A stretch of DNA of 45,441 nucleotides from Mesobacillus subterraneus (GCF_000934845.1 NZ_JXIQ01000035.1:1-45441), one strand, 5' to 3'; positions 8,516 through 17,109 are shown, numbered from the stretch's first letter. Translations and numbers: made by a program. The notes: generated from the sequence alone by a model not told the origin.

Positions 8516-9631
8516 TTAGTTGTTAAATACTGTTTTTTCGACCGTCAGAGCTTCTAGAACTTGCCGGTTAATATCATAACCAATGCCCGGTTTTTCCGGA
8601 ACTTGAATGATACCATTTGTTACGGTTACCTCTGGGTCAATAATGTCTTGTTCCCAATAGCGCGAGGAGCTTGCCGTATCACCTGGGAGTGTAAAGTTTT
8701 TCAATGTTGTCAAGGCAACGTTATGAGCTCGTCCCACTCCAGCCTCTAGCATGCCACCACACCATACTTCAATACCATTCTTTTGGCAGAGATCATGAAT
8801 GCGCACCGATTCACTCAGACCGCCTACACGTCCAATTTTAAGGTTGATTATTTTCGCGCTGCCGAGTTGAATCGCTCGTCTTGCGTCATCATAGGAATGA
8901 ATGCTTTCATCAAGACATATTGGAGTTTTCAGCAGACGCTGAAGTTCTGCATGGTCAAAAATATCGTCATGCGCAAGCGGCTGTTCGATCATCATCAGGT
9001 TCAGATCATCCAACTGCTTTAAATGATCAGCATCTTCCAGGGTATACGCAGAGTTCGCGTCGACCATTAACGGAATATCCGGGAATACATTGCGTACTTC
9101 ACGCATCACGTCTACATCCCAGCCTGGCTTTATTTTGACTTTAATCCGCTTGTAGCCTTCCTCGACATGCTTTCCGATCACTTCGATTAATTCCTTAACA
9201 GTCGGCTGAATACCGATGCTTATCCCCACATCGATCTCTTTTTTCGTTCCGCCCAGGGCTTCGGCAAGAGTCATGTTGTTCCGTTTCGCATAGAGATCCC
9301 ATACCGCCCCTTCAAGAGCTGATTTAGCCATATGATTTTTTCGGATGGATGAAAAGCGGGGAAACACTTCATCCGGGTGTTCGATAGGCTTCTTCAGCAA
9401 AAGTGGGATAAGAAAATCCTTCATGATATGCTCATTTGTTTGAGTGGTTTCTTCACTATACCAAGGACTTGAAAAGGCAACCGTTTCTCCAAAACCGATA
9501 TTCCCCTTTTCATCTATTGCTTCCACCACAAAGAAGTCTTTATCCTGGAAGGTGCCGAAACTAGTCGTAAATGCATGCTTTAACCGCATCTGAAGCTTAT
9601 GTAAAATTACTTTTTCGATTGTAATACTCAT
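8516..9631 (-). CDS. N-succinylamino acid racemase / o-succinylbenzoate synthase
   Basis: A 371-aa enolase-superfamily enzyme of the MLE subgroup. The catalytic set is complete: KxK at Lys164/Lys166 ([10 protein letters not shown]), metal ligands Asp191 (MVDANSAY), Glu216 (IEQP) and Asp241 (CLDES), and the opposite base Lys265 (NLKIGRVGG). Family members catalyse OSBS (menaquinone), NSAR, or both. There are no men genes nearby; it lies between a GNAT transferase and a transporter and downstream of an M20 hydrolase. That context points to N-succinylamino acid racemisation, as in the Geobacillus kaustophilus pathway. RBS is AGGAGGAG before ATG. A residual role in menaquinone synthesis cannot be excluded. 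Confidence 0.88.
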   Translation of the reverse strand: MSITIEKVILHKLQMRLKHAFTTSFGTFQDKDFFVVEAIDEKGNIGFGETVAFSSPWYSEETTQTNEHIMKDFLIPLLLKKPIEHPDEVFPRFSSIRKNHMAKSALEGAVWDLYAKRNNMTLAEALGGTKKEIDVGISIGIQPTVKELIEVIGKHVEEGYKRIKVKIKPGWDVDVMREVRNVFPDIPLMVDANSAYTLEDADHLKQLDDLNLMMIEQPLAHDDIFDHAELQRLLKTPICLDESIHSYDDARRAIQLGSAKIINLKIGRVGGLSESVRIHDLCQKNGIEVWCGGMLEAGVGRAHNVALTTLKNFTLPGDTASSSRYWEQDIIDPEVTVTNGIIQVPEKPGIGYDINRQVLEALTVEKTVFNN

Positions 9632-9647
9632 CTGTACTCCTCCTCAT

Positions 9648-10454
9648 TTATAGTAAAAGCATGCTTACTCTTTCAAAACGGTAAAGATTAATCTTCTCCT
9701 CAGGATATTGAGTAAGGTCAACCGCTGCATAACCATCTGCTATTAACTGCTGGATCCACCTCCGGGTTTTATACCGCCAATCTATTGCAAGCTGTAAATC
9801 CTCTTTCTTCATTTTCTGAAATTGTATTGGTACAGGGACAGTAGCGTCTGTTACTGGATTGAAACTATCAGCTATAATTGGAAATCCCTTATCTGTATAC
9901 TCAATCACATTAGTTGGGAAATCCGTTTTTTTAGATTTGTCCCGTAGGTCTGCCACATGCTTCGAATCAATCCACCACTCGACCAGGAAACGATCTGTTG
10001 GGAGGTCTGAATTCAGTGCATCATCCATCACTCCGTAATGATTTTCAATATAGATTCTTCCTATTCCTCCAAGCTTGTGCAAGTTCAGAAAAGCATTGGC
10101 GCTTTCCAGCGGGTCAAAAGTCCACACGATGAGCTTATAACCCATTTGAAGCGCAATGTCCTTTTGTAACTTTTTCATTTTAGTTCCGAGGCCATTTTTA
10201 CGGTAATCCGGATGAATCCCAAGCATATGGGAACAAAGATAAACGTTTCCTTCCTTGTACCCAGGAAAGCTGTATAAAAACCCAATGATTTCGTCACCAT
10301 CGTAAGCGCCGATTAAAATTCCCCCGTTATTCACTGCTGTATAGACTTGGTGAAAAGGAATCGGATTCATTTGCCAAACGAGCTGTTCAATGTGTTGGAC
10401 TTGCTTCACTTCATCCAGTTGGGTGATTTGCTTAATCGTTATCCCTTTTTTCAC
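9648..10454 (-). CDS. GNAT transferase, probable D-amino acid N-succinyltransferase
   Basis: A 268-aa protein with an N-terminal GNAT domain (about 1-150; acyl-CoA loop LGIHPDYRKNGLGTKMKKLQ) and a C-terminal extension of about 115 residues, typical of the GNAT proteins (COG3375 type) found beside NSAR. In the described pathway this enzyme succinylates D-amino acids to feed the racemase. The GTG start overlaps the M20 stop (GTGA), with GGAGAGGG upstream, so the two are translationally coupled. The exact acyl donor and substrate are inferred from context. Confidence 0.8.
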   Translation of the reverse strand: MKKGITIKQITQLDEVKQVQHIEQLVWQMNPIPFHQVYTAVNNGGILIGAYDGDEIIGFLYSFPGYKEGNVYLCSHMLGIHPDYRKNGLGTKMKKLQKDIALQMGYKLIVWTFDPLESANAFLNLHKLGGIGRIYIENHYGVMDDALNSDLPTDRFLVEWWIDSKHVADLRDKSKKTDFPTNVIEYTDKGFPIIADSFNPVTDATVPVPIQFQKMKKEDLQLAIDWRYKTRRWIQQLIADGYAAVDLTQYPEEKINLYRFERVSMLLL

Positions 10455-11584
10455 GCTGTTCCCTCTCCTTCGACTGTTTTAATGATGGTTTTTGCTAAGA
10501 TTTCAATCCCTGTCAACATCGCCTTATGGTTAAAAGTCATGTTCGGATGGTGCAACCCGGGTGCTAAATCACAGCCAATTCCGAGCATGGTTGCTTTTAA
10601 ATGCGGGCGCTTAATCGTGTAAAAATGAAAATCATCGCCACCTGTTGTGACTAATGGGGAATAACATTTTTCTTCCCCTAGTACATCAATGATGGAAGCT
10701 TTCATTTTCTCTTGTGCCTCGAGACTAACCTCTGCTGCAGCTACACTTGCATCTATTTCAAGAGAAAGATCAACGCCGTAATAATTGGCAAGATGTTGAC
10801 CAATTCCGTCCACCTTCTTTTGCAGCTCTTCCATCGTATCGTTGTTCTGCGCTCGTAAGTCAAGACTAAATGTTGCGGATCCTGGAATAATGTTGCTGCT
10901 TTCACCACCTGCTTGAAATGCCGTCATTTTTGCTGAATATGATTGCATCGGATCAATATGAATACTATTTAAGAAACTAACGAAATTCGCACCAATTTCA
11001 ATCGCGTTTTGTCCAAGATGCGGGCGAGCACCGTGGGCATCGTCACTTTTTATCTTCCCACTTACAAAGCGAGCTCCCCCGTGTAGAATAGAGGGGACAG
11101 CGGTTCCATCAGGGATTTCTTGGAACGGTCGCAAATGCATACCATACAAATAGCTCACATCGTCAACAACACCTTTTTCTACCATTTTTAAGGCACCAGT
11201 CCCTTTTTCTTCTGCAGGCTGGAAAATGAAGCGGATCGTCCCGTTTGGCTTCGGATAGAATTTTTTCAATACGAACAGGACACCGAGCGCCATGGTCATA
11301 TGAGCATCATGACCGCACGAGTGGTTCGCTTGAAAGGTTCCGTTTACTTCCTGCCACAGTGCATCAATATCTGCTCTAAGGGCCACTACCGGCTTTCCAT
11401 TCCCCATTTCTCCAATAAGGCCGGTATGATCATCAAACGTTTTCACACGTACTCCTTCCGATTCTAGCAACTGTGTAAGGTATTCTGTCGTCTGGTATTC
11501 CTGCCAGCTAATTTCAGCATGAGAATGTAAATGATGAAAGATTTCCATGATTCTAGGTTCTATACTTTTTATAAATTCCTTCAT
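10451..11584 (-). CDS. M20 family amidohydrolase, probable N-succinyl-L-amino acid desuccinylase
   Basis: A 377-aa M20D-type metallohydrolase (hippurate hydrolase/N-acyl-L-amino acid amidohydrolase-like). Visible features are the metal motif NHSCGHDAHM, catalytic FQPAEEKGTGA, MHLRP, the dimerisation segment, and a C-terminal metal His in LHHPNMTF. In the D-to-L pathway this enzyme removes the succinyl group from the L form, making the conversion irreversible. RBS AAGGAG overlaps the end of the upstream regulator gene. Other N-acyl substrates remain possible. Confidence 0.82.
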   Translation of the reverse strand: MKEFIKSIEPRIMEIFHHLHSHAEISWQEYQTTEYLTQLLESEGVRVKTFDDHTGLIGEMGNGKPVVALRADIDALWQEVNGTFQANHSCGHDAHMTMALGVLFVLKKFYPKPNGTIRFIFQPAEEKGTGALKMVEKGVVDDVSYLYGMHLRPFQEIPDGTAVPSILHGGARFVSGKIKSDDAHGARPHLGQNAIEIGANFVSFLNSIHIDPMQSYSAKMTAFQAGGESSNIIPGSATFSLDLRAQNNDTMEELQKKVDGIGQHLANYYGVDLSLEIDASVAAAEVSLEAQEKMKASIIDVLGEEKCYSPLVTTGGDDFHFYTIKRPHLKATMLGIGCDLAPGLHHPNMTFNHKAMLTGIEILAKTIIKTVEGEGTA

Positions 11585-11598
11585 TTTAAAAAAACTCC

Positions 11599-12456
11599 TT
11601 ATTCATGTAGTGATGCAAAAAAGTTGCTCGCTTGGAAGTTTTCATATTCTTTTCGTCTTATTTCAAATTGTTTTGGATTAGTCATAGTCACCCCTGCAAC
11701 AAGAGCATTCATAAGCGAGAAAACAACCGGCGCTGTGTCTAACGTGGATGTAAACGGCAGTTTAACCGCAAGAATTAAATGGGCTTGTGCTCGGATCGGA
11801 GCAAAATCCGAATCACTTATTCCAATAATGTAGGCTCCCTTCTTTCTCGCCTCCTGAGCTAAGTAGATCGTGTCCCGTGCATAACGATGGAAAGATAAAG
11901 CGATAAACACGCTTTGTTCATCTATCTTAGACAACTCATAAATCACATCGTCTATATTGGGCTTATAGCATGTAGCTCCTCCTCGAACTACATTCAATGA
12001 AAAAGCAAGCCATTGAGCTGCCGAAAAAGAAGAACGAGATCCTGAAACTAAAATTTTTTCCGCTGTAGCCAGCTTATTAACCGCTAAATTGAAGTCCTGT
12101 TCACTTATTTGATCAGCAACTGTTTGGATATGATGAGAATCAGAGAACATTATCTTTTTGTGAAAACTAGATGTATCGCTTAATAACGCTTTTTGATCCC
12201 CGTACTCCTTTAAACTACTTTTATCATCAAACAAGCTTTTATTTATTCTCTTCTGAAATTCACTGTAACCTGAATATCCTAGTGTATGACAAAAACGAAA
12301 AATGGTAGTCTCACTCACCCCTATATGCTTTCCTGCTTGTTTTGCGGAAGAGATGGCAAAGATTTTTGGATCAGACTCTAAAAGGCGCGCCACCTTTAAC
12401 TGTCCTTTTGAAAACTGATTATAATGCTTCTTCAATTCTGAAATAATTTCTTCCAC
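11599..12456 (-). CDS. RpiR/MurR family transcriptional regulator
   Basis: A 285-aa regulator. The N-terminal HTH_6 domain (about 1-75) contains FAISSAKQAGKHIGVSETTI. The C-terminal SIS domain (about 120-250) contains ILVSGSRSSFSAAQWLAFSL. SIS domains usually bind phosphosugars, but some RpiR-type proteins govern amino sugar or amino acid genes. Start chosen as GTG at 12456: the longer frame would begin on the GTG inside its own Shine-Dalgarno sequence AGGTGA. It is 14 nt from the M20 gene, so it is the first gene of the racemase operon and probably its regulator. Confidence 0.85.
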   Translation of the reverse strand: MEEIISELKKHYNQFSKGQLKVARLLESDPKIFAISSAKQAGKHIGVSETTIFRFCHTLGYSGYSEFQKRINKSLFDDKSSLKEYGDQKALLSDTSSFHKKIMFSDSHHIQTVADQISEQDFNLAVNKLATAEKILVSGSRSSFSAAQWLAFSLNVVRGGATCYKPNIDDVIYELSKIDEQSVFIALSFHRYARDTIYLAQEARKKGAYIIGISDSDFAPIRAQAHLILAVKLPFTSTLDTAPVVFSLMNALVAGVTMTNPKQFEIRRKEYENFQASNFFASLHE

Positions 12457-12508
12457 TAAAAATATCACCTAATTTCTAATTGGCATGCTTGTCAATTTAG
12501 CGAAGTAT

Positions 12509-12537
12509 TTCCTTCATTTTTTTGATTTATGAAGGAA
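12509..12537. promoter_or_regulatory. 9-bp perfect inverted repeat upstream of the rpiR-type gene
   Basis: TTCCTTCAT - 11 bp - ATGAAGGAA lies 53 bp before the regulator start. It lacks a T run, so it looks like an operator rather than a terminator. Binding by the adjacent RpiR-type regulator is inferred from position only. Confidence 0.4.
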
Positions 12538-12682
12538 TTGCTTTTTTATTACTTTAACATTAAGTTTGAATTTTCACAATACTTTGTTTAAAAGTTCAAT
12601 CAAAAAGCGGACATGGCCGATAGTTTTCCTCATACTAACATTTTCAATCTGAAGGGCGGGTCTGAGATGGACAAACGAAAAT

Positions 12683-12879
12683 TTGCCGGATGAGAGTTGA
12701 AGTTTTGGAGTGTTTATGAGCGGCGATAACTCGAGAGGCGAGGCTTGGAAAAGAATCGAACGTTTTTTTGACAGGTTTGGGGGTCCAGAGCAGAAAGTTG
12801 TCAAGAAAACACCTTTATTTTGACAGGTTTGGAGAGCAGAGCGCAAAGTTGTCAAGAAACCTCCTTTATTTTGACAGCT
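12683..12879 (+). repeat. Dispersed intergenic repeat family 1, copy 2, with tandem 51-52 bp units
   Basis: The first 100 bp match 6463-6565 almost base for base. They are followed by two full units and a partial one, with TTGACAG at 12768, 12820 and 12871 (periods 52 and 51 bp). Each unit contains TTGACA...TGTCAA, so it can fold. The rest of 12538-12922 is AT-rich with no gene. Confidence 0.85.
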
Positions 12880-12922
12880 AACAGGATAGAGTGCTCCTTG
12901 AGTTCATTTTTTACTTATCTCC

Positions 12923-12952
12923 AAAAAAAACTGCCAAAAGGCAGTTTTTTTT
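12923..12952 (-). terminator. Terminator of the YflT-domain gene
   Basis: AAAAAAAACTGCC-AAAA-GGCAGTTTTTTTT: a strong stem with T runs on both strands, next to the stop codon at 12959. Confidence 0.9.
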
Positions 12953-12958
12953 CATGAA

Positions 12959-13531
12959 TTAAAAATCACGTGTTTTGTCAAAACGAGTATTTGCAGGGTT
13001 GTCCGAGGTTAGGGGTGCATCAACCGGGTTGTTGGTTCTTGCGCCGTCCATTCCAACGGTCGTTGTTCCGTCGTTCAGACCAACTCTGTTCTCCTCCCGC
13101 TCGACGACTACAAGGATTTTCCCTTCTTTTACATAGCCTTCGTATTGTTCTGCTTCCTCTTCCGGAATGCCCATTCCGATCAATGCTCCGGCCAAGCCTC
13201 CAGCTCCGGCCCCTACTGCAGCGCCAGTCAGCGTTGCTGCAATCGGACCTGCCGCGACGATTGGGCCGATGCCAGGGATTGCCAATGCTCCAATGCCTGC
13301 TAGCAATCCTGTAAGACCGCCTAATACACCGCCAGTTGCAGCTCCTGCGGCAAGGCCTTCCTCCGTCTTTGTACCGGTTGCTTCGTTGACGTGATCCACC
13401 TCATCGTCGTTTTTGCCAATAACGGAGATATCATCAGGATGGTATCCCTGCCTTTTCAGATCCTCAACGGCCTGAATTGCGTCTTGCTCGTTATCATATA
13501 CTCCAACTAGATGTTTTTCATGTTCAAACAT
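12959..13531 (-). CDS. General stress protein, YflT/GSP17M domain
   Basis: A 190-aa protein. The N-terminal YflT domain (about 5-50: LVGVYDNEQDAIQAVEDLKR) precedes a long Gly/Ala-rich amphipathic or membrane-associating middle (about 60-120) and an acidic, Asn-rich tail. Members of this family are sigma-B regulated in Bacillus, and a clear sigma-B promoter lies upstream here. RBS AAAGGAGG is spaced 8 nt from ATG. The molecular function of the family is unknown. Confidence 0.85.
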   Translation of the reverse strand: MFEHEKHLVGVYDNEQDAIQAVEDLKRQGYHPDDISVIGKNDDEVDHVNEATGTKTEEGLAAGAATGGVLGGLTGLLAGIGALAIPGIGPIVAAGPIAATLTGAAVGAGAGGLAGALIGMGIPEEEAEQYEGYVKEGKILVVVEREENRVGLNDGTTTVGMDGARTNNPVDAPLTSDNPANTRFDKTRDF

Positions 13532-13568
13532 AGTAAAAGCCTCCTTTAGACGAGTAGTCCTTTTAAAG

Positions 13569-13593
13569 ATACCCGCATACAGGAGGCGTAAAC
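13569..13593 (-). promoter_or_regulatory. Sigma-B promoter of the general stress gene
   Basis: On the minus strand GTTTAC - 13 bp - GGGTAT matches the Bacillus sigma-B consensus (GTTTAA, 12-15 bp, GGGTAT) at 11 of 12 positions. It ends 37 bp before the start codon. Confidence 0.85.
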
Positions 13594-13637
13594 ATAATGT
13601 TGAAGGATTCCTGTTGATATGTTTTTTTAAAAAAATT

Positions 13638-14780
13638 TTAGTTCACAGCAAGTTCCAATGCTGCAGTGAACTGGGCAACGATATCCTCACCATTTTCAAT
13701 GCCAACCGAAATCCTCACCAACCGGTAGGTAATTCCCAGCTCCGCCTGCGCTTCAGGGGGAAGTGCGCGATGGGAAGTTTTCAGCGGATGGGAGACCGTT
13801 GTTTCTACGCCTGCAAGTGTCGGAACAATTTTTACCCAGCCAAGAGATTTGAAAAATTGGTCTGTGTCCACATGATTGGCGAGCTCGATTGTGACGATGG
13901 CACCAAAACCTTGGTCAGCTTCTGTAAAAGGATAATATACTTTTTCGACATTGCTATTCTCCCTTAAACTTTCTGCTAGCATCCGGGCATTTCCCGATTG
14001 GGCCTTCATCCTTAATGCCAGCGTCTTCAAGCCTCTGCAAGTCAGCCATGCTTCAAACGGACTCAGATTCGCTCCAAGGTTGATGACTCTCGCCCGCGCC
14101 GCTTCTATCAGCTCTTTTCTGCCGACAATGACTCCGGAAGTAACATCACTATGTCCGCCAATGTATTTAGTCGCACTGTGGACAACGAGATCCGCACCGA
14201 GCTCATATGGGCGTACATGGAGCGGAGTTGCAAATGTGTTGTCAACTAATACAACAAGGTTTTGGGTTTTTGCCAGAGCGATAACTTCTTCGAGTTTTTC
14301 CACCCTAAGCAGCGGATTGGTGATCGACTCTGTGTACAAAAGCTTTGTATTAGGCTTGATGGCATTTGTAACGTTGTCCAAATCAGAAAATGGCACGAAT
14401 GTTGTTTCAATCCCAAATCGTTCCAGCTCTGCTTTTAACATATGAAAACTTCCGCCATATACGTCATCCGCGGCAACGATGTGGTCACCACTCCTTACCA
14501 CTGCAAGGACGCCTGCCAAAATCGCCGCCAATCCGGAAGAAGCAGCGACACCATCCTCCGCATGCTCCAAAGCCGCAACCGCCTGTCCAAGCTCATCCGT
14601 ATTCGGATTGCCGACCCTGGAGTACAAATAATTCCCTTCTCCTTGATAAAAACCCTCCAGTTCGTCAAGATCGTTAAAAGTAAAAGCAGACGTCTGGTAA
14701 ATTGGTGTTGCTTTGCTTTTAATTCCTTGTTGCTTCGTATGTACGGAATGAATCACTTCCGTTTCAAACTTGTTCGTCAT
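13638..14780 (-). CDS. Cystathionine beta/gamma-lyase family PLP enzyme (MetC-like)
   Basis: A 380-aa fold-type I enzyme of the Cys/Met metabolism family. Schiff-base Lys lies in VVHSATKYIGGHSD (about residue 205); cofactor contacts include YSRVGNPN and SSGLAAI. It most resembles cystathionine beta-lyase or bifunctional aminotransferase-type MetC/PatB-like members; cystathionine gamma-synthase or lyase cannot be excluded by eye. ATG at 14780 was preferred over GTG at 14789 because GGGTGA then has proper spacing. It has its own promoter and a leader containing a terminator. No other methionine genes are near. Confidence 0.82.
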   Translation of the reverse strand: MTNKFETEVIHSVHTKQQGIKSKATPIYQTSAFTFNDLDELEGFYQGEGNYLYSRVGNPNTDELGQAVAALEHAEDGVAASSGLAAILAGVLAVVRSGDHIVAADDVYGGSFHMLKAELERFGIETTFVPFSDLDNVTNAIKPNTKLLYTESITNPLLRVEKLEEVIALAKTQNLVVLVDNTFATPLHVRPYELGADLVVHSATKYIGGHSDVTSGVIVGRKELIEAARARVINLGANLSPFEAWLTCRGLKTLALRMKAQSGNARMLAESLRENSNVEKVYYPFTEADQGFGAIVTIELANHVDTDQFFKSLGWVKIVPTLAGVETTVSHPLKTSHRALPPEAQAELGITYRLVRISVGIENGEDIVAQFTAALELAVN

Positions 14781-14820
14781 CACATTCACCCGCTTCTAAA
14801 AGATAGAACAATCTTTAAAA

Positions 14821-14849
14821 AGGAGAGGCTTCAACCGCAATCCTCTCCT
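14821..14849 (-). terminator. Terminator in the leader of the MetC-like gene
   Basis: AGGAGAGG / CCTCTCCT stem, 13-nt loop, with a TTTTT run on the minus strand. It sits about 80 nt downstream of a predicted promoter and 40 nt before the MetC start. It is either the end of the CBS transcript or a small RNA, or an attenuator for the lyase gene. Confidence 0.7.
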
Positions 14850-14932
14850 GTCCTTTAGGAATCAGCCCTTTGATATTCTCATGGTCTGTCCTTCCACACT
14901 TTGATACAGATTCATTCATTGATAATAGCAGA

Positions 14933-14962
14933 AGTATACCAATATCGTCTTGATTTCGTCAA
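14933..14962 (-). promoter_or_regulatory. Sigma-A promoter upstream of the MetC-like gene
   Basis: TTGACG (-35), 18 bp, TATACT (-10) on the minus strand, just past the end of the CBS gene. The start would be near 14926, giving a leader of about 145 nt. Confidence 0.6.
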
Positions 14963-14973
14963 TGACCGATTTT

Positions 14974-15846
14974 TCAGTCTTCTGAATCACTGTCCAGCAA
15001 ATCCCATGGTGTGATGACTCCGATTGGTTTTCCATGTCGGTCGCCTGTTTCCGTAATGATGACTGCCTGAAGCTTCTTGCCCCTCGTATGATAGCGTTCG
15101 AATAGTTCCTCGATATGATAAAGGGAGGCTTTTTCATCTACAAAGGTCACGAAATAATTTTTTCCCTTCGTCAGCAACTCTTTGATTTGAACATTTTCAA
15201 AGGGAACGACACTGTCGGAAAAATGCTGCGCCATCCACTGGATAATTTCTGTAGAAGTTAGTAGAGCGACATATTTATCATCCTTGTCATAGATCGGAAA
15301 TCTGGTAAAATCAAACTTATTGATGACTTTAAGCACATCTTTCAGATAAGCATCTTCATAATAATAGAAAACGGGACTTGTTGCGATCGATAATGCTGTC
15401 TGCGGCTTCTCAAACTCTTTGGCGATTTCCTCCATTCGTTCGACGACCTCAATATGCGGCTCGGCAATATAATAATCCGCATTCACCCGCTCATGGACAA
15501 TCGCATTTCGCAGCTTCGCAAACTGATGCAGCTCACTTTTATACTTGCGGATCAAGGAATGATTTTTATAACCAGAGTATAGCAGTTCGACAAACGCATC
15601 GCTGTCCGTCCCCTTTACCATTTCCTTCAGCGCTTTATGGATACGATTGAAAGCGGCCTCGAACTTGCCGGATTGTTCTTTGTGTTTTACCTCTTGATTT
15701 GCTGAAGAAAACGAAGCAGTTTTTTCCGTATCGGTGTTTTGATTTTTAGCTTTTTCATTGTTTTGATTTGCATTTTTTTTACTTTGCTGACTCGTTCGTG
15801 TTTGTTGCTTGATTGTTCTATGTTTAGTCTGAGTTTCATTCGTCAA
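14974..15846 (-). CDS. CBS-pair protein with a HEPN-like N-terminal region
   Basis: A 290-aa protein in three parts. A low-complexity Gln/Asn/Lys-rich tail covers residues 1-60. A helical region (about 61-150) contains KLRNAIVHER, in which Arg113-x4-His118 matches the Rx4-6H motif of HEPN domains. A CBS pair (about 155-285) ends in GVITPWDLL. CBS pairs bind adenine nucleotides and act as energy or (p)ppGpp/c-di-AMP-type sensors. Whether the HEPN-like region is a nuclease is unknown; the motif also occurs in non-catalytic HEPN proteins. It is divergent from yitT with a short shared promoter region. Confidence 0.7.
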   Translation of the reverse strand: MTNETQTKHRTIKQQTRTSQQSKKNANQNNEKAKNQNTDTEKTASFSSANQEVKHKEQSGKFEAAFNRIHKALKEMVKGTDSDAFVELLYSGYKNHSLIRKYKSELHQFAKLRNAIVHERVNADYYIAEPHIEVVERMEEIAKEFEKPQTALSIATSPVFYYYEDAYLKDVLKVINKFDFTRFPIYDKDDKYVALLTSTEIIQWMAQHFSDSVVPFENVQIKELLTKGKNYFVTFVDEKASLYHIEELFERYHTRGKKLQAVIITETGDRHGKPIGVITPWDLLDSDSED

Positions 15847-16000
15847 ATTAGTCCCTCCGTTATTTCAAATCACTTCCCTAGTTTATTACCCAAAAATACT
15901 CTTTTCCTAAGCATGGATAGATATTGTAAAATTTCCAGAAGACTTTTTAGTTTGGTACAATGAGTATAATAGTATATACAATAGAAAAGGGTTTGATATA

Positions 16001-16867
16001 GTGGCAAAACAGAAGAAAAAAAGATTGATAAAAGAAATCACTCAGCTTGTAACGATTACGATTGGGGCCGTCATCGCTGCTTTTGGGCTTGATTTGTTCC
16101 TTGTGCCAAATGCCATCCTCGATGGTGGTGTCATCGGTCTTTCTATTATTGCAGCGGAATTGACCAACATCTCCATGAGTATTTTCCTGATCCTATTTAA
16201 TCTGCCTTTTCTTTATATCGGATATAAGAGGATGGGCATGAAATTTACGCTGCGGACGCTGTACGGCGTCATTATTTTATCCGGAGCAACAGCTTATTTC
16301 CATCTTTTCGATCAGGTAACGGATGACCTATTTTTGGCGACGATCATCGGCGCCGTCATCCTTGGTACCGGTGTCGGTCTCGTCATCCGCGCTGGCGGAG
16401 CTCTTGATGGCACCGAAATTATCGCCATTCTTGTCAGTAAGCAGCGCACCGTGTCTGTCGGTCAGATCGTCATGGTGATGAACTTTTTCATCTTCCTTTT
16501 AGCTGCCCTGCTCGTGTTCAGCTGGGAAACCGCCATGTACTCGATCATCACCTATTTTATCGCTTTTAAGATGATTGACGTTGTCGTCGAGGGTATGGAG
16601 GAACTTAAATCAGTTACGATCATTTCCGATGTCCCGGAAGAAATTGCGGAAGCTCTGTTGAAGCAATTAGGGCGTGGCATGACCTATATTCATGGCCAAG
16701 GTGTTTTTTCCAGTGAACCGAAGAAAATCATTTACATCATTGTCAGCCGGATTGAATTGTCCACTCTGCGATCGGTGGTCGATGATATCGATTCAAACGC
16801 ACTCGTCGCGATCGAGAATATCGCCGATGTTTCGGGCAGTAATTTTGATAAGATCAGCGAGCATTAG
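16001..16867 (+). CDS. YitT family membrane protein (DUF161 + DUF2179)
   Basis: A 288-aa protein with five or six helices (about 12-180), including the family signature GLDLFLVPNAILDGGVIGLS and RAGGALDGTEIIAIL, and a cytoplasmic C-terminal DUF2179 domain (about 200-285) that ends near GSNFDKISEH. GTG start. These proteins are common in Bacillus and several are linked to sporulation or uptake functions, but the biochemical role is not settled. Confidence 0.88.
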   Translation: MAKQKKKRLIKEITQLVTITIGAVIAAFGLDLFLVPNAILDGGVIGLSIIAAELTNISMSIFLILFNLPFLYIGYKRMGMKFTLRTLYGVIILSGATAYFHLFDQVTDDLFLATIIGAVILGTGVGLVIRAGGALDGTEIIAILVSKQRTVSVGQIVMVMNFFIFLLAALLVFSWETAMYSIITYFIAFKMIDVVVEGMEELKSVTIISDVPEEIAEALLKQLGRGMTYIHGQGVFSSEPKKIIYIIVSRIELSTLRSVVDDIDSNALVAIENIADVSGSNFDKISEH

Positions 16868-16932
16868 AATGATGACTTGGTATGATCGATAATTGTCGTA
16901 AAAATGAAGGTCCATAAAAATGAAAAGAGCGA

Positions 16933-16972
16933 AAAAAATCCCCTGGCGAGTGAACCGCCGGAGGATTTTTTT
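16933..16972. terminator. Bidirectional terminator between yitT-like gene and small ORF
   Basis: AAAAAATCC...GGATTTTTT stem with an inner TGGCG/CGCC pairing lies between two convergent genes and has A/T runs on both sides. Confidence 0.75.
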
Positions 16973-16974
16973 CG

Positions 16975-17109
16975 TTAATCGATCGGATTATTGAACTTTT
17001 TCTCCTTCTGTCCGGTTGTAAACTCGACCAGTTCTTCTGGGGTGTTGTTGCCTTTTTTCTTGTTATTGTTTCGTTGGGCGTTGCCGTTGCCAAGCTTTTG
17101 CTTACCCAT
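16975..17109 (-). CDS. Small hydrophilic protein (44 aa)
   Basis: A 44-residue, Asn/Lys/Gln-rich protein beginning MGKQKLGNGNAQRNNNKKKG and ending KKFNNPID. It has a strong AAAGGAG/AGGAAG ribosome binding site. Its size and composition resemble minor small acid-soluble spore proteins, but I cannot match a named Ssp family. It ends at the bidirectional terminator. Confidence 0.6.
   Translation of the reverse strand: MGKQKLGNGNAQRNNNKKKGNNTPEELVEFTTGQKEKKFNNPID

Noticed and set aside
8516-9631. Menaquinone menC assignment
   Set aside because: The neighbours are NSAR-pathway genes and no men genes are present; OSBS activity remains possible but is not the favoured role.
12574-12855. 93-aa minus-strand reading frame
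   Set aside because: Produced by the tandem repeat units; no RBS and no recognisable protein features.
16854-17093. 79-aa minus-strand frame
   Set aside because: It crosses the bidirectional terminator and is out of frame with the 44-aa gene, which has the RBS.
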